NCBI GenBank assembly: GCA_025965495.1
Contig: JAOPWW010000019.1
Span: 1 to 6,799, forward strand
Length of the DNA stretch: 6,799 nucleotides
Origin: Frankiales bacterium
GTDB lineage: Bacteria > Actinomycetota > Actinomycetes > Mycobacteriales > SCTD01
Direction of reading: 5' to 3'
A program made the position numbers and the translations under genes. A model generated the notes under the pieces. That model was not told the DNA's origin. It did no database searches and saw nothing but the letters and a program-made list of their open reading frames with translations. This document shows positions 1 through 6,230 of the stretch, piece by piece; position 1 is the stretch's first letter; every line of letters begins with the position of its first letter.

Positions 1-1
1 G

Positions 2-43
2 GCGACGACGGCGATGGCGCGGGCCCTGCTCGAGATGGCGTGA
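2..43 (+). CDS. fbiA: C-terminal end of probable FbiA (2-phospho-L-lactate transferase), partial
   Basis: Only the last 13 codons and the TGA stop (41-43) are in the window. They read ATTAMARALLEMA, an Ala-rich helical tail. Its stop overlaps the GTG start of fbiB in the four bases GTGA (40-43), which implies one transcript and coupled translation. In actinomycetes the gene directly upstream of fbiB is normally fbiA, the transferase that joins the phospholactate-type side chain to the deazaflavin Fo during F420 synthesis. The identity is therefore inferred from position and a compatible tail, because too little protein is visible for a domain call. The reading frame itself is well supported by the overlap. 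Confidence 0.55.
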   Translation, partial: ATTAMARALLEMA

Positions 44-1332
44 CCGTCGAGGTCCACCCCGTCGTGGGGGTGCCCGACGTGCGCCCGGGCGACGACGTCG
101 CGGCCCTGGTCGCCGAGCGGTTCGCCCTGCAGGACGGCGACGTCGTCGTCGTGACCAGCAAGGTCGTCAGCAAGGCCGAGGGCCGGCTCGTGCCGGTCCC
201 GCCGGGGACGTCGCGCGAGGACGTGCGCCTGGCCGCCGTCGACGCCGAGACCGCTCGCGTCGTGGCCCGCCGGGGGACGACGACGATCGCCCAGACCCGC
301 GCCGGCCTGGTGCTGGCCGCGGCCGGCGTCGACGCCTCGAACGTGCGGGTCGACGAGGTCGCGCTGCTGCCTGTCGACGCCGACGCGAGCGCCCGCGGGC
401 TGCGGCAGCGGTTCGCCGAGCTCGGCGCCGACGTCGCCGTCGTCGTGAGCGACACCCTGGGCCGGGCCTGGCGGACCGGGCAGGTCGACCAGGCGATCGG
501 CGTGGCGGGGCTCGCCCCGCTGCGCGACGCCCGGGGGACGCAGGACACGTTCGGGCAGGTGCTCGGCGTCACCGAGATCGCCGTCGCGGACGAGCTGGCG
601 TCGGCGGCCGAGCTGGTCAAGGGCAAGAGCGACGGCGTGCCGGTCGCCGTCGTGCGGGGGCTGTCGTTCCCGGACGACGGCCGGGGCGCGCAGGCCCTGG
701 TCCGCCCGCCTGCGCAGGACTGGTTCTCCCTCGGGACCCAGGAGGCGCACCGGTCGACGCTGTCCCTGCGCCGGACGGTCCGGGCCTTCACGGACGCGCC
801 CGTCGACGACGCCGCCGTGCGCCGGAGCCTCGCCGCCGCGCTGACCGCCCCGGCCCCCCACCACACGACGCCCTGGCGCTTCGTCCGGGTGCGGGAGCGC
901 AGGGAACGCCTGCTCGACGCCATGCGCGACGCCTGGGCGGCCGACCTGCGCGCGGACGGGTTCACGGACGAGCAGGTGGAGCGCCGCCTGCGCCGGGGCG
1001 ACCTCCTGCGGGAAGCCCCCGTGCTGGTCGTGCCGTGCCTCGTGCGCGACGGCGCCCACGCCTACCCGGACGCGCGCCGCAGCGCCGCCGAGGAGCGGAT
1101 GTTCCTCGTCAGCGGCGGCGCGGGCGTGCAGAACCTGCTCGTGCAGCTGGCCGCCGAGGGCCTCGGCAGCGCCTGGGTCAGCAGCACGCTGTTCTGCCCC
1201 GACGTCGTGCGCGCGGCGCTGGACCTGCCGGAGGACTGGGAACCGCTGGGTGCGGTCGCCGTCGGGCACGCCGCGGAGGACCCGGCCCCGCGGGCGCCCC
1301 GGGACGTCGAGGCGTTCGTGCTGGACCGGTAG
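40..1332 (+). CDS. fbiB: Bifunctional coenzyme F420 biosynthesis protein FbiB (F420:L-glutamate ligase + FMN reductase domain)
   Basis: This 430-residue protein has the two-domain layout of actinobacterial FbiB (about 450 residues in mycobacteria). Residues 1 to about 240 are a CofE-type F420-0:gamma-glutamyl ligase. Visible family blocks are GDVVVVTSKVVSKAEGR near residue 33, SDTLGRAWRTGQVDQAIG near 137, and DTFGQVLGVTEIAVADEL followed by LVKGKSDG. From about residue 244 (RRTVRAF) to the end is a nitroreductase-fold FMN domain with HHTTPWRFVRV and a GAGVQNLLVQLAAEGLGSAW block. In the known family the N-terminal domain adds glutamates to F420-0 using GTP and divalent metal. The C-terminal domain reduces dehydro-F420-0 with FMNH2 and helps chain extension. 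The GTG start at 40 is chosen because it overlaps the upstream stop (GTGA) and precedes the first CofE strand; its own Shine-Dalgarno is weak, consistent with coupled translation. Both domains appear intact. The gene converges on the importer operon with 5 bases between stops. Confidence 0.96.
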   Translation: MTVEVHPVVGVPDVRPGDDVAALVAERFALQDGDVVVVTSKVVSKAEGRLVPVPPGTSREDVRLAAVDAETARVVARRGTTTIAQTRAGLVLAAAGVDASNVRVDEVALLPVDADASARGLRQRFAELGADVAVVVSDTLGRAWRTGQVDQAIGVAGLAPLRDARGTQDTFGQVLGVTEIAVADELASAAELVKGKSDGVPVAVVRGLSFPDDGRGAQALVRPPAQDWFSLGTQEAHRSTLSLRRTVRAFTDAPVDDAAVRRSLAAALTAPAPHHTTPWRFVRVRERRERLLDAMRDAWAADLRADGFTDEQVERRLRRGDLLREAPVLVVPCLVRDGAHAYPDARRSAAEERMFLVSGGAGVQNLLVQLAAEGLGSAWVSSTLFCPDVVRAALDLPEDWEPLGAVAVGHAAEDPAPRAPRDVEAFVLDR

Positions 1333-1337
1333 GGCGG

Positions 1338-2387
1338 CTAGTCGCTGGCGAGCATCGCCGCGGACGGGTCCACCGACAGGCCGATCCGGGACCCCACGGG
1401 GTGCGCACCGGCCAGCGCCGACGGGACGTCCACCCGCACGGCAGCCCCCGGGGGGACGTCGACGACCAGGCGGGTGACGGTGCCGAGGAAGCTGTGCGTC
1501 CGCACGGTCCCGGACAGGTCGCCGTCGTCCTGGACCCGCAGGTCGCCGGGGCGCACGAGGACCCGGACGGGCGAGCCGGCGGGCCGCCCGCTGACGACGT
1601 CGGCCGGCAGCCGGGCGCCGCCCTCCAGCAGCACGCCCCGGTCGCCGACCGTGCCGGGGAAGGAGTTCGTGACGCCGAGGAACTCCGCGACGAAGGGCGT
1701 CGCCGGCCGCTGGTAGACCTCGGCGGGGCTGCCGACCTGCTCGAGCCGCCCGCGGGACATCACCCCGACCCGGTCGGAGATGGCGAGCGCCTCCTCCTGG
1801 TCGTGCGTGACGAACAGCGTCGTGATGGCCAGCTCGGTCTGGATCCGGCGGACCTCCTCGCGCAGCTGCACCCGCACCTGCGCGTCCAGGGCCGACAGCG
1901 GCTCGTCCAGCAGCAGGACCCGGGGCCGGATCGCCAGGGCCCGGGCGAGGGCGACCCGCTGCTGCTGGCCCCCGGACATCTGGTGGGGGTACTTGCCGGC
2001 CTGGTCCGCGAGACCGACGAGCTCGAGCAGCTCCCCGGCCCGCCGGGCCTCCTCGGCGCGCTTCACCCGGCGCAGGCGCAGCCCGAACCCGACGTTGTCG
2101 CGGGCAGTGAGGTTCGGGAACAGGCTGTAGGCCTGGAAGACCATCCCCATGTCGCGCTTGTTGGCCGGCACGCCGGAGACGTCGTCGCCGCCGACGACGA
2201 CCCGGCCGCTGTCGGCGGTCTCGAGCCCGGCGAGGATGCGCAGGGCCGTCGTCTTGCCGCAGCCGGACGGCCCCACCAGGGTCACCAGCTCCCCCGCCTC
2301 GACGCGGAGGTCGAGGCCGTCGAGGGCGGGCACGCCGGCGTAGGAACGGGACAGGCCGTCGAGGTGGACGGCGGCTCCGGTCGTCAT
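1338..2387 (-). CDS. ABC importer ATPase with C-terminal TOBE-like domain (PotA/FbpC-type)
   Basis: This 349-residue protein is the cytoplasmic energy-coupling subunit of the importer. All nucleotide-binding motifs are present: Walker A GPSGCGKTT (39-47), Q-loop Gln85 in VFQAYSLFP, signature MSGGQQQR (137-144), Walker B VLLLDEP (157-163), D-loop SALD (165-168) and switch His195 in FVTHDQEEA. Residues from about 240 to 345 form the regulatory region; VRPGDLRV and THSFLGTVTRLVV resemble the TOBE_2 fold seen in polyamine, iron and phosphonate importers. The ATG at 2387 is chosen because a strong GGAGG (transcript sense, 2394-2398) lies 6 bases upstream and the ATPase fold begins at once. The frame stays open further upstream, but only as a shadow of permease 2. 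The start shares ATGA (2384-2387) with the permease 2 stop, so the gene is last in the operon. The solute specificity is not encoded here. Confidence 0.95.
   Translation of the reverse strand: MTTGAAVHLDGLSRSYAGVPALDGLDLRVEAGELVTLVGPSGCGKTTALRILAGLETADSGRVVVGGDDVSGVPANKRDMGMVFQAYSLFPNLTARDNVGFGLRLRRVKRAEEARRAGELLELVGLADQAGKYPHQMSGGQQQRVALARALAIRPRVLLLDEPLSALDAQVRVQLREEVRRIQTELAITTLFVTHDQEEALAISDRVGVMSRGRLEQVGSPAEVYQRPATPFVAEFLGVTNSFPGTVGDRGVLLEGGARLPADVVSGRPAGSPVRVLVRPGDLRVQDDGDLSGTVRTHSFLGTVTRLVVDVPPGAAVRVDVPSALAGAHPVGSRIGLSVDPSAAMLASD
1347..1359. terminator. Small hairpin at the convergent 3' ends (possible weak terminator)
   Basis: GGCGA (1347-1351) and TCGCC (1355-1359) form a perfect 5-base-pair stem with a GCA loop, 14 bases past the fbiB stop. 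It sits inside the last codons of the ABC ATPase. No T-run follows on either strand, and such short stems are common by chance at this GC content. It is the only compact hairpin I noticed at this junction, so it is listed as a weak candidate for ending fbiAB transcription. Confidence 0.15.
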
Positions 2388-3184
2388 GCAGGACCTCCAG
2401 AGGTCAGGGCGACGGGGGCGACCGACCGCGCGGTGCGTCGTCGGCCGAGGACCGACAGCGCGAGCAGAAGGGCGAACGCGAGCAGCAGCGCGGCCAGCGA
2501 CACCGCGATGGACAGGGCGGCGTCGCGCTTGCCGGCGAGCGCGATGGCGACCTGCAGGGTCGGGAAGTTGAGCAGGGAGGCGAGCGTGAACTCCCCGAGC
2601 ACCAGGGCGACGGTCAGCAGGCAAGCCGACAGCACGGCGGTGCGGGCACCGGGCAGGACGACCCGCAGCAGGATCGTCCACCAGCCGGCCCCGAGGCTGC
2701 GGGCCGCCTCGGACAGGGTCCGCAGGTCCATGGCGTCCAGGCCGGCGTCGAGCGCGCGGTAGGCGTAGGGCAGGACCAGGACGACGTAGACGAACACGAG
2801 CGTCAGCGCCGAGTCGCCGAGCAGGTAGGTGACCCAGGAGTAGAGGCTGGCGATGCCGACGACCAGCACGACGGCCGGGATGATCAGCGGCAGCAGGCAC
2901 AGGAACTCGACCGTCCGGCGCAGCGCCGGCACGCGCAGGCGCACCCACACCATCGTGGGCAGCAGGAGCACGAGCATCAGCAGGCTGGTCAGGACGGCCA
3001 GCTCCAGCGACGTGACGATCCCGTCGACCAGCACGGGGTCGGAGGCGATCCCGCGCCAGGCCGACAGGTCGCGCCCGCCCGACAGGCCGCCGCGGGTCGA
3101 GAAGTCGGCCATGGCGACCAGCGGCAGCAGGAAGAACGCCCCGAGGACCGTGAGCACGACGCCGCGCACCACGCGCGAGGTCAC
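2384..3184 (-). CDS. ABC importer permease 2 (binding-protein-dependent transport inner-membrane subunit)
   Basis: This 266-residue integral membrane protein has six predicted helices. Their cores are VVLTVLGAFFLLPLVAMA near the N-terminus, LELAVLTSLLMLVLLLPT, FLCLLPLIIPAVVLVVGIA, LTLVFVYVVLVLPYAY, LSACLLTVALVLGEFTLASL and SIAVSLAALLLAFALLLAL near the C-terminus. The cytoplasmic EAA coupling loop that docks on the ATPase reads EAARSLGAGWWTILLRVVLP, starting at residue 159. Order and length fit the second (PotC/FbpB-half type) permease of importers with two separate permease genes. The GTG at 3184 is chosen because it overlaps the permease 1 stop in GTGA (3181-3184) and places helix 1 about eight residues from the N-terminus. 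No convincing Shine-Dalgarno precedes it, so translation probably depends on ribosomes finishing permease 1. An open extension to 3505 has no membrane character in its N-terminal part and is rejected. Confidence 0.93.
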   Translation of the reverse strand: MTSRVVRGVVLTVLGAFFLLPLVAMADFSTRGGLSGGRDLSAWRGIASDPVLVDGIVTSLELAVLTSLLMLVLLLPTMVWVRLRVPALRRTVEFLCLLPLIIPAVVLVVGIASLYSWVTYLLGDSALTLVFVYVVLVLPYAYRALDAGLDAMDLRTLSEAARSLGAGWWTILLRVVLPGARTAVLSACLLTVALVLGEFTLASLLNFPTLQVAIALAGKRDAALSIAVSLAALLLAFALLLALSVLGRRRTARSVAPVALTSGGPA

Positions 3185-4035
3185 CGCAGCCACCGCGTCG
3201 TGCGGCGCTGCAGCAGCGCGTAGCAGGCCATGACGACGGCGACCACGACGACCATGCCGAAGCCGAGCGCCCGGGCCAGGTTCTGCTGGCCGAGCAGGAC
3301 CTCGCTGGTCTGCAGGTTGCGGATCTGCAGCGGCACGATGGGCGCGCCCTGCGACACCAGCGCGGCCGCGGTGGCGTAGGCCGAGAAGGCGTTCGCGAAC
3401 AGCAGGAGCAGCGAGCCGAGGAAGGCCGGGGCGAGCACCGGTCCGGCCACCCGCCGCCAGTAGGTCCAGGCGGTGCCGCCCAGCCCGGTCGCCGCCTCGC
3501 GCCACTGCGGCTTGAGGCCGTCCAGCGCCGGCAGGAAGACGATCACCATGAGCGGGACCTGGAAGTAGGTGTAGACGAGCACCAGGCCCGGCAGCTCGAA
3601 GATCCAGGCGCCGCCGGACAGCGCGTCGACGCCGTGGTCGGCGAGCACCTTCGTGACCAGGCCGACCGGGCCGACGGTGGCCAGGAAGGCGAACGCGAGG
3701 GTCACGCCGCCGAACTGCGCGAGCACGCCGGCCGCGCTCGTGACCACACGGCGCAGGACGCCGTCGGGCCGGCCGGTGACGACGGCCCAGGCGAGCAGCG
3801 CGCCGAGCACCGAGCCGACGACGGCGGTGATCGCCGACAGCTCGAGGCTGCGGACGAAGGCGTCCAGGTACTGCGCCCCCACGACCGTGCGCAGGTTGAC
3901 CAGGGTCGGCCGCCCGGCGTCGTCGACGAACGCGCCGCCGACGACGACGAGCGTCGGGTAGAGCAGGAAGACCCCGACGTAGGCCAGGAAGGGGACCGCG
4001 CCGAGGACCGGCAGCAGCCGCCGGCCACGCCTCAG
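3181..4035 (-). CDS. ABC importer permease 1, apparently starting at a rare CTG codon
   Basis: This roughly 284-residue inner-membrane subunit has six predicted helices. Helix 1 is VPFLAYVGVFLLYPTLVVVG; later cores include SAITAVVGSVLGALLAWAVV, LVLVYTYFQVPLMVIVFLPA, FLGSLLLLFANAFSAYATAA and FGMVVVVAVVMACYALLQ. The EAA loop is EAATGLGGTAWTYWRR, starting at residue 180. It pairs with permease 2 to form the channel. The start is unusual. No ATG, GTG or TTG lies in frame between GTG 4251, which is 219 bases inside the binding-protein gene, and GTG 3882, which would delete helix 1. A CTG at 4035-4033 sits exactly where a coupled start is expected: it overlaps the upstream TGA as CTGA (4032-4035), matching the GTGA and ATGA junctions downstream, with a weak AAGG some 7 bases before it. 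I chose that CTG. A base error in the sequence is the main alternative. The family assignment is secure; the exact N-terminus is not. Confidence 0.88.
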   Translation of the reverse strand: MRRGRRLLPVLGAVPFLAYVGVFLLYPTLVVVGGAFVDDAGRPTLVNLRTVVGAQYLDAFVRSLELSAITAVVGSVLGALLAWAVVTGRPDGVLRRVVTSAAGVLAQFGGVTLAFAFLATVGPVGLVTKVLADHGVDALSGGAWIFELPGLVLVYTYFQVPLMVIVFLPALDGLKPQWREAATGLGGTAWTYWRRVAGPVLAPAFLGSLLLLFANAFSAYATAAALVSQGAPIVPLQIRNLQTSEVLLGQQNLARALGFGMVVVVAVVMACYALLQRRTTRWLR

Positions 4036-5180
4036 CTGATCGCCTTGGCCCAGTTGGCGGCCAGGTAGGCCTTGGCCTTGTCGCTCTGCGCCTGGGTGAG
4101 GCTGACCTGCGTCCCGCCCGAGGCCGGGAGCTTGGCGAAGGCGGCCTGGTCGATCGTCCCCTTCTTCACCATCGCCTCGGCGCGGACCGGGCGGCCGAAG
4201 CCCTTGAGCCAGAGGTTCTGGCCCTCGTCGGAGTAGAGGAACTCCTCCCACAGCCGGGCAGCCGCGGGGTGCGGGGCGTCCTTGCTGATCGCCTGCACGT
4301 AGTAGGAGCTGACGACGGCGCCGGCCGGCACGACGACCTTCCAGTCGCGCTTGCCGGCCAGGGCCTCGGTCTGGGCGGCGTTGCTGTAGTCCCAGTCGAT
4401 GACCACGGGCGTCTGGCCGGAGGAGATCGTCGCGGGCGTTGGGTCGACGGGCAGGAAGTTCCCGGCCTTCTTGAGCTTGGTGAAGAAGGCGACGCCGGGA
4501 GCGACGTCGTCGGCGGACCCGCCGTTGCCGAGGGCCGCCATGACGACGCCGGCGAAGGCCGCACCGGCCTGCGTCGGGTCGCCGTTGAGGGCGACCTTGC
4601 CCTTGTAGGCGGGCTTGAGCAGGTCCTGCACGCTCGTGGGCGCCGGGACGGCCTTCGGGTCGTAGCCGATCGACATGAGGCCGCCGTAGTCGCTGACGTA
4701 GCGGCCCTGCGGGTCCTTGAGGTCGGCGGCGACGTCTCCGAAGACCTGGGTCTGGTAGGGCGCGAACAGGTCGGCGTTGGCGGTCGCGACCGCCGGCCCG
4801 AGGTCGAACACGTCCGGGGCGCGGTCGGTGCCCTTGAGCTGCTTGGCGGCGTTGATCTCGTCCTGGCTGCTGCCGTCCGGCTGGGCCGAGTTGACCTTGA
4901 CGCCGTACTTCTTGCTGAACGTGGAGATGACCTCGTCGTAGTTGGTCCAGTCCGGCGGCAGGGCGATGACGTTGAGCGCGCCCTCCTTCTTCGCGGCGGT
5001 GACGAGGCCGTCGATCCCCCCGAGGGCGGCGGCGGAGGTGGCCGAGGCGGCACCGGCGTTCGCGCCGGAGGTGCCTCCGGAGGAGGACTTCGTGGGCGCG
5101 TTCCCGCAGGCGGCGAGGGCCAGGGCAGAGGCGACGACGACGGGCAGGAGGAGACGGGAGCGCGGTCGGACGGCGGGCAC
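4032..5180 (-). CDS. ABC importer solute-binding lipoprotein (extracellular solute-binding family 1)
   Basis: This 382-residue protein begins with a lipoprotein signal: Arg-rich start (MPAVRPRSR), hydrophobic stretch LLLPVVVASALAL, and lipobox LAAC with Cys25 as the lipidation site. A Gly/Ser/Ala/Thr-rich linker (about 26-53) then leads into a two-lobed binding domain. Visible landmarks are ALPPDWTNYDEV (Trp78), PDVFDLGPAVA, DYGGLMSIGYDP, VVIDWDYSNAAQ (Trp263-Tyr265), SSYYVQAISKDAPHPAAA and FLYSDEGQNLWLKGFGRPV. Landmarks of this kind are shared by iron, thiamine, polyamine and 2-aminoethylphosphonate binders. The conserved aromatics and acids could line the pocket, but I cannot name the solute. 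The GTG at 5180 is the only start that keeps the full signal peptide; AGGAG lies 4 bases upstream. The gene is first in the operon, directly downstream of a structured leader (5181-5258), and is probably where expression is controlled. Its stop overlaps the CTG start of permease 1. Confidence 0.94.
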   Translation of the reverse strand: MPAVRPRSRLLLPVVVASALALAACGNAPTKSSSGGTSGANAGAASATSAAALGGIDGLVTAAKKEGALNVIALPPDWTNYDEVISTFSKKYGVKVNSAQPDGSSQDEINAAKQLKGTDRAPDVFDLGPAVATANADLFAPYQTQVFGDVAADLKDPQGRYVSDYGGLMSIGYDPKAVPAPTSVQDLLKPAYKGKVALNGDPTQAGAAFAGVVMAALGNGGSADDVAPGVAFFTKLKKAGNFLPVDPTPATISSGQTPVVIDWDYSNAAQTEALAGKRDWKVVVPAGAVVSSYYVQAISKDAPHPAAARLWEEFLYSDEGQNLWLKGFGRPVRAEAMVKKGTIDQAAFAKLPASGGTQVSLTQAQSDKAKAYLAANWAKAIS

Positions 5181-5184
5181 GGGG

Positions 5185-5257
5185 CTCCTAGCAGGGTCGG
5201 TTCCGGCGGGGCCGGATCGGCCGGAAAGTACCCCGTACGGGTGACCTCAGCCCTGCT
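5185..5257 (-). promoter_or_regulatory. Structured 5' leader of the importer operon (possible cis-regulatory RNA or operator)
   Basis: In transcript (minus) sense the 78-base gap before the binding-protein gene holds nested complementarity. A closing stem is formed by AGCAGGG (plus 5251-5257) and CCCTGCT (plus 5190-5196). Inside it lie the hairpin CCC-GTAC-GGG (5232-5241) and the hairpin TTCCGGC/GCCGGAA (5201-5207 with 5220-5226, 12-base loop). Together they would make a three-way junction whose last strand ends next to the AGGAG ribosome binding site (5185-5189). The element also contains CTGAGG followed by ACCC, a faint echo of the thiamine pyrophosphate riboswitch core. The rest of that consensus is not seen, so I do not call it one. 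The palindrome CCCGTACGGG could instead be a repressor site. The pairing is directly visible; the function is inferred, and GC-rich DNA often folds by chance. Confidence 0.35.
5225..5230 (-). promoter_or_regulatory. Weak -10-like hexamer upstream of the binding-protein gene
   Basis: In minus sense the bases read TACTTT, fitting the actinobacterial TANNNT -10 pattern in an otherwise GC-rich gap. No good -35 box is visible at 16-18 bases upstream. If used, transcription would start inside the second hairpin and the palindrome CCCGTACGGG (5232-5241) would lie directly upstream of the -10, a normal place for a regulator to bind. This conflicts with the RNA-leader reading, in which transcription starts before 5258. 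The importer may also be read through from the glycosylase gene. Confidence 0.2.
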
Positions 5258-5258
5258 C

Positions 5259-6167
5259 CTAGTGCCTCCGGTGGTCCTGCACGGTCATCCGGGGGCCGAA
5301 CCGGGGCTTGGAGAACCCGCTCGCGCCGATCAGCAGGACCACGCGGTGCCGGTGCGGCCGCCACGGCTCGAGCAGCTCGACCATGCCGTCGTCGTCGACG
5401 GGACGGCCGAGCAGGGCCCAGCCGACGGCGGCGGCCAGGTGGTAGTCGCCCACGCTGATCGCGTCGGCGTCGCCGAGCGCCCGCTGCCCCACCTCGGCGT
5501 AGGTCCACAGCCCGACGCCGGGGACCGCGCGCAGCCGCCGCTCGGCGTCGGCGGGGAGCATCCCGACGCACTCCTCGAGCCGGTGCGCGACCTGCGCGCA
5601 GCCCAGCGCGGTCCGCATCCGCTTGGGGTCGACGCCGGCGCGGTGCCACTCCCACGACGGGACCAGGCGCCAGGTGGCGGCGTCGGGCGGGACGGCCATG
5701 CCCTCCGGGGCGGGCCCGGGCGCGGGGCAGCCGAAGCGCAGCACCAGGGTGCGGAACGCCGCGAAGGCCTCCTTGCCCGTGACCTTCTGCTCGAGCACCG
5801 CCGGCACCAGGGCCTCGAGCACCCGGCCGGTCCGGGGGACGCGGACGCCGGGGTGGCGGGCGTGCGCCTCGACGAGCAGCGGGTGGCGCGGGTCGAAGCC
5901 CGAGGGGTCGTCGCGGCCGCCGAGCAGGTCGGGCAGCCCCGCCAGGGCCTCCTCCGCGCCCGGGCCCCAGGCGTCGCCGTGCACCTCGTGCAGGCCGTGC
6001 TGGACGAGCCGCACCGTCGCGGGACCGCTCGGCATCCGCGTCGTCCGCCAGACGGCGCCGTCCACCACCCGGTACGTCGGGTCGCCGGCGCCGCGCCGCA
6101 GCGGCCGCAGGGTCCGCCCGACGTCGACCGGCAGGTGCGGCCGCCACACCGTGGAGGCAGCGGGCAC
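5259..6167 (-). CDS. AlkA-like DNA-3-methyladenine glycosylase (HhH-GPD family)
   Basis: This 302-residue protein is of the base-excision repair type that removes alkylated purines from DNA. Residues 1 to about 110 form a poorly conserved N-terminal region (WRPHLPVDVGRTLRPL, then DPTYRVVDGAVWRTTR). The HhH-GPD core follows: LVPAVLEQKVTGKEAFAAFR (120-139), helix-hairpin-helix LRAVPGVGLWTYAEV (212-226) with its Gly-Val-Gly DNA-binding turn, and RALGDADAISVGDYHL. In that last block Asp241 sits where the catalytic aspartate of AlkA lies. A C-terminal EPWRPHRHRVVLLI block, common in this family, is also present. There is no iron-sulfur cysteine cluster, which argues against endonuclease III or MutY. 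Start choice: GGAG at 6177-6180 lies 9 bases before GTG 6167 but only 3 before GTG 6173. I prefer 6167; the difference is two residues. The stop is 78 bases from the importer operon on the same strand, so some read-through is possible. The exact lesion range cannot be told. Confidence 0.9.
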   Translation of the reverse strand: MPAASTVWRPHLPVDVGRTLRPLRRGAGDPTYRVVDGAVWRTTRMPSGPATVRLVQHGLHEVHGDAWGPGAEEALAGLPDLLGGRDDPSGFDPRHPLLVEAHARHPGVRVPRTGRVLEALVPAVLEQKVTGKEAFAAFRTLVLRFGCPAPGPAPEGMAVPPDAATWRLVPSWEWHRAGVDPKRMRTALGCAQVAHRLEECVGMLPADAERRLRAVPGVGLWTYAEVGQRALGDADAISVGDYHLAAAVGWALLGRPVDDDGMVELLEPWRPHRHRVVLLIGASGFSKPRFGPRMTVQDHRRH

Positions 6168-6190
6168 GGTCACGGGCTCCAGTCTGCCCC

Positions 6191-6196
6191 TAGGGT
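6191..6196 (+). promoter_or_regulatory. Candidate -10 box for the CoA-transferase gene
   Basis: TAGGGT fits the TANNNT pattern of actinobacterial sigma-70-type -10 boxes and lies 34 bases before the GTG start, in the short divergent gap between the glycosylase and the CoA-transferase. It overlaps the palindrome CCCTAGGG (6188-6195). No recognisable -35 is found at the usual distance, so the call rests on position and a loose hexamer match. Confidence 0.22.
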
Positions 6197-6230
6197 CAGG
6201 CGTCCGAGGACCGGACCGAGGAGCGCGCAC

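Noticed and set aside
1035..2762. 575-codon plus-strand open frame running from within fbiB across the ATPase and permease 2
   Set aside because: It is antisense to strongly supported genes. Its product is Arg/Gly/Pro/Ala-rich low-complexity sequence typical of a GC-rich shadow frame, with no domain.
2388..2948. N-terminal extension of the ATPase frame to 536 residues
   Set aside because: The extension overlaps permease 2 in another frame and is Arg/Ala/Pro-rich. The strong GGAGG and ATGA overlap put the start at 2387.
4166..5053. 295-codon minus-strand frame inside the binding-protein gene
   Set aside because: It is an out-of-frame Ser/Arg/Pro/Thr-rich shadow of the binding-protein gene, with no recognisable motif.
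5181..5258. Thiamine pyrophosphate riboswitch
   Set aside because: CTGAGG and ACCC are present, but the conserved CTGAGA end base, GAACCTGAT block, AAT loop and closing AGGGA are absent. No upstream partner for the ACCC strand was found in the usual place.
5184..5262. 8-base direct repeat GCTCCTAG (5184-5191 and 5255-5262) flanking the leader, resembling a target-site duplication around a miniature element
   Set aside because: Chance 8-base repeats within 100 bases are expected in a window of this size and GC bias, and no convincing terminal inverted repeats start inside the copies. One copy holds a stop codon and the other a ribosome binding site, which explains similar bases.
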